From NCBI RefSeq assembly GCF_964355755.1, contig NC_092680.1:21057001-21121000 (forward strand): a stretch of 64,000 bases of DNA, read 5' to 3'. The notes beneath the pieces are model-generated. The model had not been told where the DNA came from. It saw nothing but the letters and a program-made list of their open reading frames with translations, and ran no database searches. The translations under genes were made by a program, and so were the position numbers. Shown here one piece after another: positions 43,995 through 55,625 of this stretch (positions are counted from its first letter, which is position 1; every line of letters starts with the position of its first letter). This stretch comes from Antedon mediterranea. Its lineage: Eukaryota; Echinodermata; Crinoidea; Comatulida; Antedonidae.

Positions 43995-45060
43995 CTGAAA
44001 ATAAGACCAATTTATGATTATGCAGTATATTACAGTAGCACTAGGGTAGATCATAATGATCAGATTAATAATTAAATGGCATAAAGTTTTAAGATTAAAT
44101 TATTAATGGCATTGTATGTAAATTATTAATTTAGCGCTGTACTTTGAGGTTTTATAATGCATGGATTATTATTGATTGCATTGCCATTGGTGAGTCATAC
44201 TTTCTTAAGTTCGAGTGGGCGAACTTGACCCCTTAACTTACTACTCTACTATACTAGGCCTATACTACTGCAGCATAGCCTAGAATACCATATAAAGTAG
44301 TATAGGCCTAGTAGGCCTAGGCCAGACCTAGCTAGGCCTCTTCTGTTCTTTTAATTCCAAAATACAATCAATCAATCAATAATCATGATGGCCTTTTGCT
44401 TAGTTTGGCCATGAATTAAAGATTCTTTAATCCATGGTTTGGCCTACTACTAGGTCTAGCTGGTACTAGAATAGTAGTAGGCCTAGGCCTACCCTACGTT
44501 CGTAGGGATCCCGTTCGTAGTACTTTATGGCGTAGGTCCTAGTAGGCCTAGGCCTCTAGCTAGCCTAGGCTTGGCCTAGATCCGCCTCTACTCTTATCTA
44601 GTAGTAGTAGGCTACCTACTAGAGTAGAGGCTAGTAGTAGTAGGGCCAGGCCTAGGCCTAGGCCTATAGGCCTACTAATTCCATTTACCTCTTATTTAAA
44701 CATTATTAGAATGTTACCACAACAAAATACGGCGTAGGTAGTGTTTGGGTTTAACAGATTTGGAGCATTTCGGTACAGTATCTACAAATTATTTGACAAT
44801 AGTGATTTGGACATTTTGTTTTTGTAGCCATGCTCTTCTAAACGCAATAGCCCATGACGATTGACCTAAATAAAATGCTTGAGTAATTCTTTAATAGAGG
44901 TGGTATTCAGAGCATTCTACGGAGCGCCATTTATGCCTTTATTTACTTTAGAAATACTGTAGTACTACGGTAACTGGTCCAGTGGATCAAATTTGGCACC
45001 GGTGGAGCACAGTGATATATAATAGAAGTCATTGTCATAATGTTTTCGTATGTTAATACA
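43995..45060. other. TAGGCC-dense region, probable DHX36 first intron and promoter
   Basis: 44270-44675 has an exceptional density of TAGGCC and CTAGTAG palindromic words (for example 44647-44674). It lies within the inferred first intron of DHX36 (44688 to 43995). The rest shows no gene. Confidence 0.5.
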
Positions 45061-45170
45061 CTGTGCTCAAGTGGACCTAATTTGGCACCAGAGGACGATC
45101 AAAGCATATTGATCGAAACGTTGAGAAACTCAACAGTTCTTTTCAGAACTATGTGGTGTACCGCAATCTT
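45060..45170 (+). mobile_element. Penelope-like element 3' end fragment
   Basis: GACGATCAAAGCATATTGAT followed by CGAAACGTTGAGAAACTC is the widespread Penelope-like end in which a GATCA/TGATC helix precedes GAAAC, a hammerhead-type half-core. The CTGATGA half is degenerate (CAGAGGAC). The same flank occurs inverted at 20985-21045. Confidence 0.5.
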
Positions 45171-45574
45171 TATATCAACATTTGATTTCGCGTTTCGCCA
45201 TGCAAACCTTCAAACAATATAATATCCTTTGTGTTCCCTTTAGCAGAGTCAATGTTTAAAATGTTGATGTTGTTAATCTTTACATTAGAAGATTGTTCAA
45301 ATCATGTAAATAAAACATTTTCCGGGCGGTACTACCTAGCAGCTCCTCTTAGTTTGCAAAAGTAATCTCGAAAAGAAGCCCACCCAAGATTACTAAAAAT
45401 GAAGGAGCACCTCTTTTCGAGGTTTTATGGCATTCTATTTAATGAAAAATAATGCCATGCAACTTTGTTTCCGATTTTAAAAAAGTCCCTTTGTTTAGGC
45501 CTGACATTTTTAACCCGCAAAATATCTCTCTTTCAAAATCAAAAACAATATTTATTTTCAATTCCAAAAAAAAA

Positions 45575-45655
45575 AAAATATTCGTAGAGGTTCGAACCCA
45601 ATCTACTAGAGCTGAGAGCACCTAAACCTGAGCATTACCCGTTACGCCACAAAGT
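45575..45655 (-). mobile_element. tRNA-derived SINE head
   Basis: Minus strand: box A TGGCGTAACGGGTAATGC (about 45634-45651) and box B GGTTCGAACC (about 45590-45599), then CTCTACGAATA and an A/T-rich body starting with a 12-base homopolymer. Spacing fits a tRNA-derived promoter. No matching acceptor stem, so not a functional tRNA gene. Confidence 0.6.
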
Positions 45656-47580
45656 AGTACATGACTGAACAGCTGATAATAGTCTATTTATACGTGTATT
45701 ACGTAATTCATCATTATGTCATAAATATCAACCTTGTTAAAACCAAAATGACTAGTTAGCTCAGTCTCAAAAACCATATAACAAAAGTTAACTGAAATCG
45801 GACTACTGCAAAATTTGAGATTGCTGCCAATTTTGGAAAATCAGTAAGCGCTTGTCGTAGACACCTAAATATGATGTAAAAGTAATCATGTTCATATCTA
45901 CGTCTTGATATTGGTATAAAAATTATCAGAACATGCATATTTATATTTAGGGGCCTACTGTTTAACATTTGTTGAACAATAACCGAAAACATAACCTTTG
46001 ATACGATGTCTATGCAGAACCTGTAATATAAAGATACAGGATCTGGAAGAATTACGTGTGTAAATTATAAACAATATATTTTACACGAAATACAGCTGTC
46101 TACAACTATGGATTCCACGACGTAAGGGCGAGTATATTAAAAAGTTTTTCATAAAGCAAGGAAAAAATTAAGAAATTGAAACAGTACAGTATCTAGAATA
46201 AATGTTGAATTGTTTTAGCTTAATGCCTTAGTCTAGACGTACTACCAAACTACATTAGTTCGACAAAAAAAAAAGATGTGCCTACATATGGTAGAGTGAT
46301 GTCACGTCATCGTGTCCGTATATGGGCTCATCACAATTTTTGTCACATAAAGTTCATCTAAAGAACTACATCTACAGGTACTTGTAATTGATGCAGTATA
46401 CTGTATTCAAATTCAAAGATGAAATAAAAAATGAAAAACTCGACAATTGCTTTTGCTTAGCATACCTTTAATTGCATCTTTTTCTGAGGTGTACCAATAT
46501 TACACCTCTTTACCTATAAATTTTATTAAGTTAAAAATGTTTTGCCAGTCCTTTATAATTTACATTAATATAACACACTTTTCAATTGATGGCATCTAAT
46601 TGGTTAATAGCCATGGAATAGTTATTGCCATGCTCTCTAAATCTTTTTTCACATTAACACGAAATGCAAGCGCAATGCAAGTAATTTTACAAATCACGAG
46701 TGATGTATTATTAGAACTGTTGCTTAATGTGATTGTCCAACTCGCTTACATTGCATCTATATTGTCTTTGTGTTGTGTCCTACTGGGAACCAAGCTTATC
46801 TGCACTTCTAGGAGAATTATTGTCCTGCGCATATTTGTGCTTCCCCTCAATTCAGGATCTACTTATAGATGCACAATGATAGTATGCCTGCAATGGCTGG
46901 TGTTCAAACTTGCAGACCAAGTCCTTGAGGATTAGGTGCTTGCTTGTCTACCCTAACAAAGTCCATGTTATGCATTGTCTTAGAATAAAGGGTCCTATAT
47001 TCAGAACATTTATTTCTCTTCTCTTTTCAATTAACAGAGTTTGGAAAAAAAACAATTTTAAATAAGAGAGGCGAACCCCAGAAAGTGTAAACTTGTGGTG
47101 GGCTGCCAAAAAATAAAAAATATCAAAAAAATCATTAACAAAACCAAAGTAAACAAAAAAACCGATTGAAAATATCAATGAAATTTGAATTAATAATACC
47201 TTATCGTAGTATGTAATTTTTGTATTCATGACTTTTTATATATTTTTAATTAATTGTTTGAGAGCTTGTTAACGAAACGAATTTCCCTTTGGACAGATAA
47301 ATGTCTGTATTCTGTATTCTGTACTAGTGGCCACTACGTCACAGTACTACAATTACTTTTAACAATAAAGCTTTGTTTTCATGATTTATTATATTTTCTG
47401 TTATTAATTAAACTTCAAATACGAAATTGTTCACGAACAATTAAAAAAAGGGTATATTACCAATCGCAATACCATAAAATAATAAATTATAGGACATTTT
47501 ATAAATAAAAGGGGAAATACAGTAAATTAGGACCCTATACGTCTACCTCTCCTGTGAAAGTTAAAGGATTGAAGAATGTT
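45656..47580. other. Intergenic with degraded MITEs, no gene seen
   Basis: Contains a diverged family A copy (46225-46372) and a family-B-like end near 46655-46800 finishing GGGAACCAAGCTTA. The 111-codon frame at 46600-46935 runs through that element and is not a gene. Confidence 0.45.
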
Positions 47581-47609
47581 ATTAGTGCTGGTGGGATTTG
47601 TAGTGCCGG

Positions 47610-47854
47610 GCAGCCCCTCCCCCCCCCCCAACCCTAGCATGGGCAGGGCCACCCAGCATGTGCAGCCCCCCCCCCCCCAGCATGGGGCAGGGCCACCCAG
47701 CATGGGCAGCCCCCACCCCCCCCCCCCCCCCAGCATGGGCACAACCCTGTTATAAACAAAACAAAAGACCATAATGAACACCTAAAAGTTAACAATGAAC
47801 AGAACATGCCAACCTAGGGTCCATCTGACCTCATCAACTTTTGTAAATGCGTGC

Positions 47855-47921
<67 letters not shown>

Positions 47922-47945
47922 CAAAAGCGGGGGGGGGGCCGGGGC
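47610..47945. repeat. C-rich tandem repeat, (TA)n and G-run cluster
   Basis: 47610-47740: several units of CAGCATGGGCAG-type sequence separated by C-runs of up to 14. 47858-47918: pure (TA)n of about 60 bases. 47928-47945: G-rich run. The antisense Gly-rich frame (47527-47781) is an artefact. Confidence 0.9.
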
Positions 47946-48129
47946 CGGAACTATGATTGGAACATCATACTAAAAGTCCTGAAAAATCCTCCTTGTGGTC
48001 TCCGAGAAATCCAAGATGACGTCCAAAATGGCTGCCATTTTAATTAGTCTATAACTTTGTAACCGCTGGTCATAGAGTATCAAAGACATTGTAGAACGAC
48101 AGTTGGCCTTTTCTAGTAACCATACCCAA

Positions 48130-49365
48130 AAATGGTGAATGATACGGAACTCCTTATAAAGAGCAATTACGCACGCGAAGGAGAAGTTTTACGCGACCTC
48201 ATTAAAGTGTCTAAAAAGCAACAGCCCTGCTAGATGGCACAAAGGCATCGTGGATCTCTGCAATCTAAAGAAAAAGGACACGTTTAACATCCCTGGTCTA
48301 TCAACGCAAGCGGCTGTTGAAGTAACTAACCAACATTTTGCCACGATTTGTAGTGAACTTTCCGCGCTTGACATTACATAACTACCAAGTTACTTACCTG
48401 CATCGGAAACCCCACCCGTTATCTACCCAGGACAGGTGAAATCGATAAGTTAAAGTACAACAAGCAGAACACCCAGAAAATCTCCCGGCCAAATTAATTA
48501 AGGAATTCTCATTTGAACTATCTTGCTCTTCTTTAAATGAAGGTAATTTTCCTGAACAATGAAAAAAGCTACTATAATACCAGTTCCTAAAGTTCCAGAC
48601 GCTAATAATTGTTCCTTAACACCTATTTTTTCTCGAATATTTGAAAGCTTTTTAGCGGAGTGGGTAACTAATGATATAAAAGATTCTTTAGATAGTAAGC
48701 AATGGACCAAAGACAATAATATGATAATTAATATTGAAAAAACTAACTTTATGAACATTTCCTTTGCCAAATCTCAACCCATTGTTAAATCATTTACGAT
48801 AAATAATATAAAAATAACCAATGTTGAATGCTTAAAGTTACTTGGGGTTCAGATCACTAATGATCTGAAATGGAATATGCATATCCACGATGTTGTTAAT
48901 ATAGCCAGTAAGAGATTACAAATGTTGACATGTTTAAAAAGATTTGGAATGCCTTGTAACCATCTTCGTCAAATGTATATTAGCCACATAAGACCTGTAA
49001 CTGAATATGCGTGTCCGGTATGGCACTCTGCCTTAACCATAGCGCAATCCATGGAGCTTGAATCTATACAGAAACGCGCATGTAGAATAATTCTCGGACA
49101 AAAATATGCATCTTATGATCAAGCAATTAAACTACTTAATCTTAAATTTTTAGATCAAAGAAGAGAAGATATTCTTCTTGATTTTGCTAAAAATCTTAAC
49201 AAAATCGTCCCTAACGCACTTCCTAAATTGAGAGGCGAAACGTGTGGCAGGATACTTAGGAATGCTAATAAGAAGCAAAGTGAAATATATGGCAATACTA
49301 AAAGATTCAACAACTCATGTTTCCCAGCACTGTGTAGACTAATTAATAAACCAAAATAAACATAT
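48130..49365 (+). pseudogene. LINE reverse transcriptase with central deletion
   Basis: Plus strand, several frames. 48180-48560 has linker remnants and the KKATIIPVPKV motif that opens the RT domain. The frame 48559-49359 (266 codons) then passes from SLDSKQ directly to WTKDNNMIINIEKTNFM, skipping the fingers/palm part with the catalytic YVDD. It continues through LGVQITNDLKWNMHI, HIRPVTEYACPVWHS and QKRACRIILG, typical CR1/Jockey-superfamily RT C-terminus. An (AAT)n-type tail follows at 49380-49405. Upstream stops show it is dead. Confidence 0.8.
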
Positions 49366-49584
49366 TTCGGGCATAAGAACAACAATAATAATAATAATAA
49401 GTAATAAGTACTTTCATCAGTTTTTTCCATGTGTAATATCTCCTTTTAAAAAATTTTTTTTTTTTTAACTTTTTAATGTTGTAAATTTTGATGTTTGAAA
49501 GCTTGTACCAATTATATATGTAAATCTCTCGCAATTCAGTTTTATTTTATATATACTGCAAAGAGAAATATTGGATAAAAGCAG

Positions 49585-50035
49585 AATGAATGAATGGTTG
49601 TCGTAGAGGCTCGTCAACTTCACACTACCTCGTAGACCTGATAAATTCTGTTGTATCTGACCTGGAGGGGTAGTAAATATTTAAACTTATGTGCTGTAGA
49701 CTTTACCAAGGCTTTCGATCGTGTGATCATAATGTTGTCATAAATAAATTAATATCCATAGGAGTGAGGCCGTCCATTCTTCCTACCATTTGTAGTTTCC
49801 TCTTAAATCGCACATGCAATACCAAAGTTAAGGGAGCCACCTCTTCTAATTCTAATATTACTTGTTGGTCCCCTTCTCTTTTTGGTATTAGTCAATGATG
49901 TTGCTGAGGGAACTGACAGACGGTGGAAATATGTGGACGACCTCACTCTTAGTGAAGTGGTTAAAAGTAATGATAGACAATTATTGCAGGACTTGATACG
50001 ATACGTATTCAACATTATTCATTTGTTCTATCGTA
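49585..50035 (+). pseudogene. LINE reverse transcriptase central fragment
   Basis: Frames with stops and shifts encode GCRRGSSTSHYLVDL, DFTKAFDR-like, NKLISIGVRPSILPTICSF, a GxPQG-like region and KYVDDLTLSEVV. This is exactly the catalytic centre missing from the copy 220 bp upstream, in the same orientation. It stops near LLQDLIR, the residue range where the upstream copy resumes. Inactive. Confidence 0.75.
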
Positions 50036-50148
50036 GTCTATCAAAGTAAAAAGCAGTCTTGTAATAAAAAAAAACAGCAAGCGAACTTAGTTGCCTAAGG
50101 CGGGTGGAAATATTCTTGCGGATTTCAAGTATATTCAAGTAATTTAAT

Positions 50149-51330
50149 TTAAGTTATCGTTTCCCATTTAAATCTATGTCTTGTCTGATTGTAAAATATT
50201 TCATTATATGGACCAAAAAATTCGTTCATTCTGGCAATTAACGGCTCAGAAATATTAGGATAAAGTGATTTGCGACCTTTATTCTCACCAAGACATCGTG
50301 ATTCTTTACCCCATCGCAGACAATAGTAACCTTTTGTTTCATTATAGTAGAAATTATCTGGAGAATAATAATCAGAAACCCCAAGAAATTGTTCGATTAA
50401 CTTGACCTCTTTGTACGGGTCAGTAATTAATGCGTCTCCGTCCACAATGTGAAACTGACTCTTATTAAAGTATTGTTGCCATCGCGACAAATGCACGCAG
50501 TATATACTCGTCTGAATAGGCTTATAAAACTGGTCAACTTTACCGTTATCCATTACAAGTTCGGCAAAATTTTTAAACGGTGGTTTATCCTTATTATTAT
50601 GTTTAACAACTGCTTGTATATAATCAGACACAACACGTATTGTAGGTTGCCTTACGATTACGATGATTTTCACCGATGCATTCATACGTTGCACTCTTTC
50701 CGGCGTTTTTTTACAAGTGAAGTATGCTGGTGTTTTTTCTATAGTAATTTGGTTTTTATGAGAAAACGGCATTTGTTTACGATACCATTCTAAACCTTTG
50801 GCGTAATTATCATCAAAATCAAAGAAATGAACTTCATTCAACGGTCGTACGATATCAGGGTGCATCCCCAGCATGTTGATCAGCGCCCTTGTTCCGCACT
50901 TCCGGACACCCACGATAATCACCTGCGGTAGTTTCTTCACGCGTTCGTGTTCGTGTTTGTTATTGGTTGAAACTTCCTGATACGCGTTACCATGGACGAC
51001 TAGATTATATATTTCTTTTAGTTTCAATCTTCCCGTCGAGCGCCCTCCATTTAATATTGTTCCCGTGAGTACTTGCATAGATCTATTATTAGAGTCTGTC
51101 TGTGATATGTCGTTTAGTAAATTGTGCGAGTACGCGAGAGTGTTTTCGTCAACCTTTAGTGGTTGACGTCTAATTTGACGAATTTCATCTAAAGTAACGC
51201 TGGTCTTTGTGACGCTTAATGCGACCATCAATGCAAAGGACATGAGGATTGTCATTACCAGTAGCACTAGTTTGTTGATGCCTCGAATTCCAACTCGTTT
51301 GAATTTGCGACAGGTCATCGTTGTCAACAT
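50149..51330 (-). CDS. HS3ST (HS3ST1/5-like): Heparan sulfate glucosamine 3-O-sulfotransferase, 393 aa
   Basis: A type II Golgi enzyme transferring sulfate from PAPS to the 3-OH of glucosamine in heparan sulfate. Short basic cytosolic N-terminus, signal anchor at about residues 20-41, stem to about 133, then the catalytic domain. PAPS-binding loop GVRKCGTRAL (141-150), catalytic Glu in NEVHFFD (E166), EKTPAY (199-203), 3'-phosphate site VRQPTIRVVSDY (226-237), disulfide pair C337/C346. The Cys in RKCGT replaces the usual Gly (RKGGT). Closest in my judgement to HS3ST1/HS3ST5. Start M at 51330 chosen; M at 51318 is possible. A splice acceptor (TTTATCATTTCAG) ends just before 51360 and the frame is open to it, so a 5' exon exists upstream and the true start could be in it. 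Confidence 0.9.
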   Translation of the reverse strand: MLTTMTCRKFKRVGIRGINKLVLLVMTILMSFALMVALSVTKTSVTLDEIRQIRRQPLKVDENTLAYSHNLLNDISQTDSNNRSMQVLTGTILNGGRSTGRLKLKEIYNLVVHGNAYQEVSTNNKHEHERVKKLPQVIIVGVRKCGTRALINMLGMHPDIVRPLNEVHFFDFDDNYAKGLEWYRKQMPFSHKNQITIEKTPAYFTCKKTPERVQRMNASVKIIVIVRQPTIRVVSDYIQAVVKHNNKDKPPFKNFAELVMDNGKVDQFYKPIQTSIYCVHLSRWQQYFNKSQFHIVDGDALITDPYKEVKLIEQFLGVSDYYSPDNFYYNETKGYYCLRWGKESRCLGENKGRKSLYPNISEPLIARMNEFFGPYNEIFYNQTRHRFKWETIT

Positions 51331-51413
51331 GAATCGCAAAACGGTATAACATTTGTAAATCTGAAATGATAAATAAAACAGTTTTGATAACAATAGCCTA
51401 TAAATAAATTATA

Positions 51414-51558
51414 ATGCTCTGTCTACACTATCAAACTTTATTAGAACGTAATGTGCCCATAGACATGATGACGTCATATCACTACCATATTTAGGTATAT
51501 AACTACCATATTTACGTACATCACACTTATTTTGTCAAATAAGTATAGACAGATCTTT
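51414..51558. mobile_element. Family A MITE upstream of the sulfotransferase exon
   Basis: TGCTCTGTCTACACTATCAA to AGTATAGACAGATCTT, in the intron just before the coding exon. Centre includes TGATGACGTCATATCAC. Confidence 0.75.
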
Positions 51559-52840
51559 AATAAATATGATGACGTCACAATGCGCGCAATGAGATGACAC
51601 GTCCAGCCAAGTAGGCCCATTGTTACCTTAAATTTAAATACGTTTTTGTTGTTTATCATAATTAGTATACTTCGAAAACAAATTTGTGGACAAAATATTT
51701 ATTGTTATTGTGTATATGAAAAGGAAATGTGATGCTTATCCAGGGTCGTACAATTGGTTTGTTTTGTATCAGAAGAAACCAAATCTATGGAGGTTATAAA
51801 ATAAAAGGAAGGAAGTGAATCTAGATGATCCTTTTGTTGACTACGACGACATCCCTGACAACATTGATTTGTTTCTTTCCTGGTTGGATCATATACTTTT
51901 TATTAATATGTAGTTTCAACTTTGACCTGTTTAATGAACTGGCGAAATGTTAAACTTCAATCATTTCTAAGTAATTATTAAGCTACCTGATCACCTTTGT
52001 CTCTGCGACGATGGCGACAACCAAAATGCCAAAATAAATTTCCAATGATTTATTATGTTATTTCATGTCGTGTCTATGGCCTATGGTAAGTTTCTGGCAA
52101 AGCTTCTTTCCTATTAGGATGATGTAACACAAGAAAGGTGTACGCACGCGCAGTAGAACGCAAATAATTCAACCAATCACTGAACGGATCATCCGAACTG
52201 TCGCTGGTGATTGGTGAAATAGATTGTGGGTTGCGCGTAAGTTGGAACCGAGCTTAATTAAATTATAAGATAAGATACCACTCACCACCTGCGTGAATAT
52301 TACACAGTATTACGTAACATTATTCTTGTCGTACAAGACATCGGCGAGAAACTGAACAACAGACCACGAGTCATTTCAGCTACATACATCCAAAACATGA
52401 TTCTGAAAAAGAAAATAATTGCTAAATTAGGAGAAAGAAAAGAAGGTTTTAAAGACATTTTTAATGAAAATTTCCGATTCAGCAGCGTTAACTTTTAAAT
52501 ATCAGACGAATCAGTCATGGTTTTCTTGTCATATCAGTGGCGCTCATGCAGCAGACGCTAAATTGAAGTCCATTAATAATTTGTAAAAACAATTTGTTCC
52601 AGCAAGATGTTTTTGTAAAATGTCTAAACGTAAAAATGAGACAAACGGCCCGTAACAATAATATGCTAAAACATAATGTGCTATAAATGAACAGAAATAA
52701 TAACTCTGACATTAATGACATTTTATTATCGGACATTTTAAATGATTGTTCATTTTTATCGTCATCAGCAAATTGGGTACAAAGAATATTTAAAATGCAG
52801 ATAGGATGCGTTGGCGGATAAGTGTTAAGACTCAAAATAA
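51559..52840. other. Probable 5' intron of the sulfotransferase, no exon identified
   Basis: No coding similarity seen. A family-B-like fragment lies at 52139-52255 (CCAATCACTG ... GGTGATTGG, ending GGAACCGAGCTTAA). The 112-codon minus frame 52515-52853 is unconvincing. Confidence 0.4.
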
Positions 52841-52995
52841 AGCGTGGTTCCAACTAGCGACGCAAGAACGTACGCGCAACGCAAGCGAGTTGACCAATGA
52901 TAAGCCACAGTTCGAATAATCCATCGCTTGTGATTGGTCAAATCACTTACGTTGCGTTAAGTTCTTGCGTTGCGTCGCTAGTGGGAACCAAGCTT
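52841..52995. mobile_element. Family B MITE
   Basis: AGCGTGGTTCCAACTAGCGA to CGCTAGTGGGAACCAAGCTT; inner GACCAATGATAAGC and GCTTGTGATTGGTC face each other. The whole element can fold. It contains paired CCAAT/ATTGG words. Confidence 0.8.
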
Positions 52996-53252
52996 AAAAT
53001 ACACATAGGCCTTCACATGATTCTTATAGCACACATGCAAACGCAGCATTTTTTTGTCAAATGTAGGACACATTAGTGCCTGACATGTATTCTAAAAGAG
53101 AACAGATTATGTGAACGTTTTGACGCCATTATTCTACGTATTGATGTGATATTGGTTTACTTGTCCTAATGATTACTTTCAGTTTTTATATTATCGCAAC
53201 ACAGACAAGAAATTTGACATTTGGCTTTAAAAAAGCGGTAATTGAAATGAAA

Positions 53253-54022
53253 CGATGAGTTTACGCATGCGCATTATGCTACGCGAGTACTTTGGCCAAT
53301 CACAACCACAGTGTGGATAATTATTCGCTTGTGATTGGTCAAATTATACGTCTTGCGTGTACATCGATGCATTGTACTGCTGTAGTGTGAATCACGCGTT
53401 ATAGCGAAACGTATATTGTGTCATTATGCTTGGTTCCCATTAGAGACGCAACACATGACGTAACGCTGAGTTGACCAATCTCATGCGATGGATTATTCGC
53501 TTGTGATTGCTAATGGGTTTGCCCATGGGTGTATCATCAATGAAATCATGAACCAAATCGAGGATGGGCGTCGTCATGCGCCATCTTGGTTTTTACATAA
53601 TTCAATCCAATTGAAAAAGGTCTTCTGGGAATTGATGATCATCACAATAAATATTAACGTCATATTTTCATTAAACTTAAAATAACACTTGAAAGTGTAC
53701 ATATGTTATAACGATCGATCGTCTGCTTACATCCATGCAAATCTCTTAAGGTTTTGATGGAATGAAAAAAATTCAGGTTATTGTACAAGCAAACACAATA
53801 ATGATATAAAAACTAGAAATATTGTTTAATGTTTGGTTTGTCAGCCAAAGCTTGGTTTTCACCTGGACGCAACGTGGTGGCGTAGCATGCACAACGCAGT
53901 GAATTGACCAATCATAAGCAACAACTTTGATGATCCATCGCGTCGTGATTGGTAAAAAAATTACCTGTCATGCACGTTTTGTTCCTTACGCGTTGCTCAT
54001 ACTTCCACATGGGAACCTAGCT
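53253..54022. mobile_element. Cluster of family B MITEs
   Basis: At least three related pieces: 53265-53370 (GGCCAATCACAACC ... TTGTGATTGGTCAA), 53428-53535 (GCTTGGTTCCCATTAGAGAC, right end lost) and 53849-54022 (AGCTTGGTTTTCACC to ACATGGGAACCTAGCT). Short frames here are artefacts. Confidence 0.65.
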
Positions 54023-55187
54023 ATGGTTTTAACTTTTGTATTGTGAAATGTTACGGTTTCAGCCTGCTGGCTATTTGTGGCATTGTTCGTCTGTTTTGGA
54101 ATAAATATACCTGAATTATTACAAAATTCGGAATCATTTTTACTGGTTATTAACAGTATTGACTCTTTATTTCGACTTTATGGTGATAAAAGTCTCTGAA
54201 GCTGAATCTTACGGCTAACTCCTGATATTCACGAGCAAACATCATACACTTCAGACTGCCAAAATTGGTGTTATTAATAAACCAACTATTTTTCCCGTGA
54301 TTCAAATAAATTGAAAGCAATAAGAAATGGGACATACATTTCATTTCATCCTACCAGGCTGATATGTATCATATGACCTGTGACTGAAAGGTTAACAAGC
54401 AATAATAGTCATTCTTCATGGCCTACAACAACGATACCATAATATATTTAAACCAATATATGCCGGGCACATTTGACCATGGAAATTGAAAACAGAAAAC
54501 ACATAGTCACCTACAGGTAATATGAATTGGTAGACGGTTGTCTATTCTCATAACTTTTATATCTTCCGCCGGATGCTGATACAACGGCTTTCATTATCAA
54601 TACGGCGTTCTTTAAACCAATGCAACACTTAGAACATGGACCTATTTAGAAGATCCTTTGTAAAGTATTTTTATAAATGTTGTCCGGAATAAATCCCGGA
54701 GCTTTGACCAGACTTGAACTCACAAAGGTGAATAGAAGTATTCTAACACATTAAACGTTCTCCTTTCAACATAACGTTTAATTGTTGTTAGGAAATATCC
54801 AAAAACTCTCCTCATACCAAAAATTAACTGATTCTAAATCAATAAATATTGTTGAACTGTAGCTATAAACAAGAGAAACATTTATTTTTCTGAGACATAT
54901 TTTTGCAATTCCTAAAATGTGAATGGGAATATATAAAAAAACAGAAAACTAGTTTTAATTTGGACGAAAGGACTACTAAATGTCTGATTGAACTAATAAT
55001 TTCCCAAAAGATTTGTCCATATGACACCGACATAAACGTAATCGATTTGTTTTGTACTATATTTTATAGGTTAATAATGACTAGATAGAATCTTAATGGA
55101 CATCGCTGTCATACGGTTTTCTTAGAAACTAACCATGTTCATCACACGGCAGCTAACATTAGAAATTGCTAATTAAAGCTGTAATGA
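54023..55187. other. Non-coding stretch, nothing recognised
   Basis: AT-rich, small random frames only (for example 54903-55088). Confidence 0.4.
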
Positions 55188-55625
55188 TTGGTTCCCCGCG
55201 ACGCAACGTAAGGTCGTCAACGTAACGCAACGTAAATTCGACCAATCACAGACGACAGATCTGAACTGTAACGTACGATTAGCCAAAAGCTTGGTAATAA
55301 TTCGTTCTTGAGTTGGGTTCCTAAATCGTGGTTCCCAATAGAACGCAACGCAGCGACGTATCGACGCAAAGTGATGTATTGCGTAATCACAAGTGGGAAC
55401 CGACGACGCATAGTGCTGCAAACAGGTTTGATTTCACGCAGGCGGGGGAAAACACAATTATTAGAAGGGAATTTGCTTACGTTGCGTAGATTGCGTTACG
55501 TTGCGTCGCTAGTGGGAACCAAGCTTAACGCTTGCTTCTCGCTCTGGACGCAACGCAAGTAATTTGACCAATCACAGTGCACTTAGTACGTCATCCTTGT
55601 GTTATGTCATAGTGGGAACCAAGCT
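55188..55625. mobile_element. Nested or adjacent family B MITEs
   Basis: Three sets of ends: GATTGGTTCCCCGCGACGCA at 55188, CGTGGTTCCCAATAGAACGC at 55327 to CTAGTGGGAACCAAGCTTAA at 55528, and a further half ending ATAGTGGGAACCAAGCT at 55622. The centre (AATCACAAGTGGGAACCGAC) is shared with the copies at 59.2, 59.5 and 60.8 kb. Confidence 0.7.

Noticed and set aside
46600-46935. 111-codon plus-strand frame with hydrophobic stretches
   Set aside because: It runs through a degraded family B element ending GGGAACCAAGCTTA; no family resemblance.
47527-47781. Gly-rich minus-strand frame
   Set aside because: Translation of the C-run tandem repeat.
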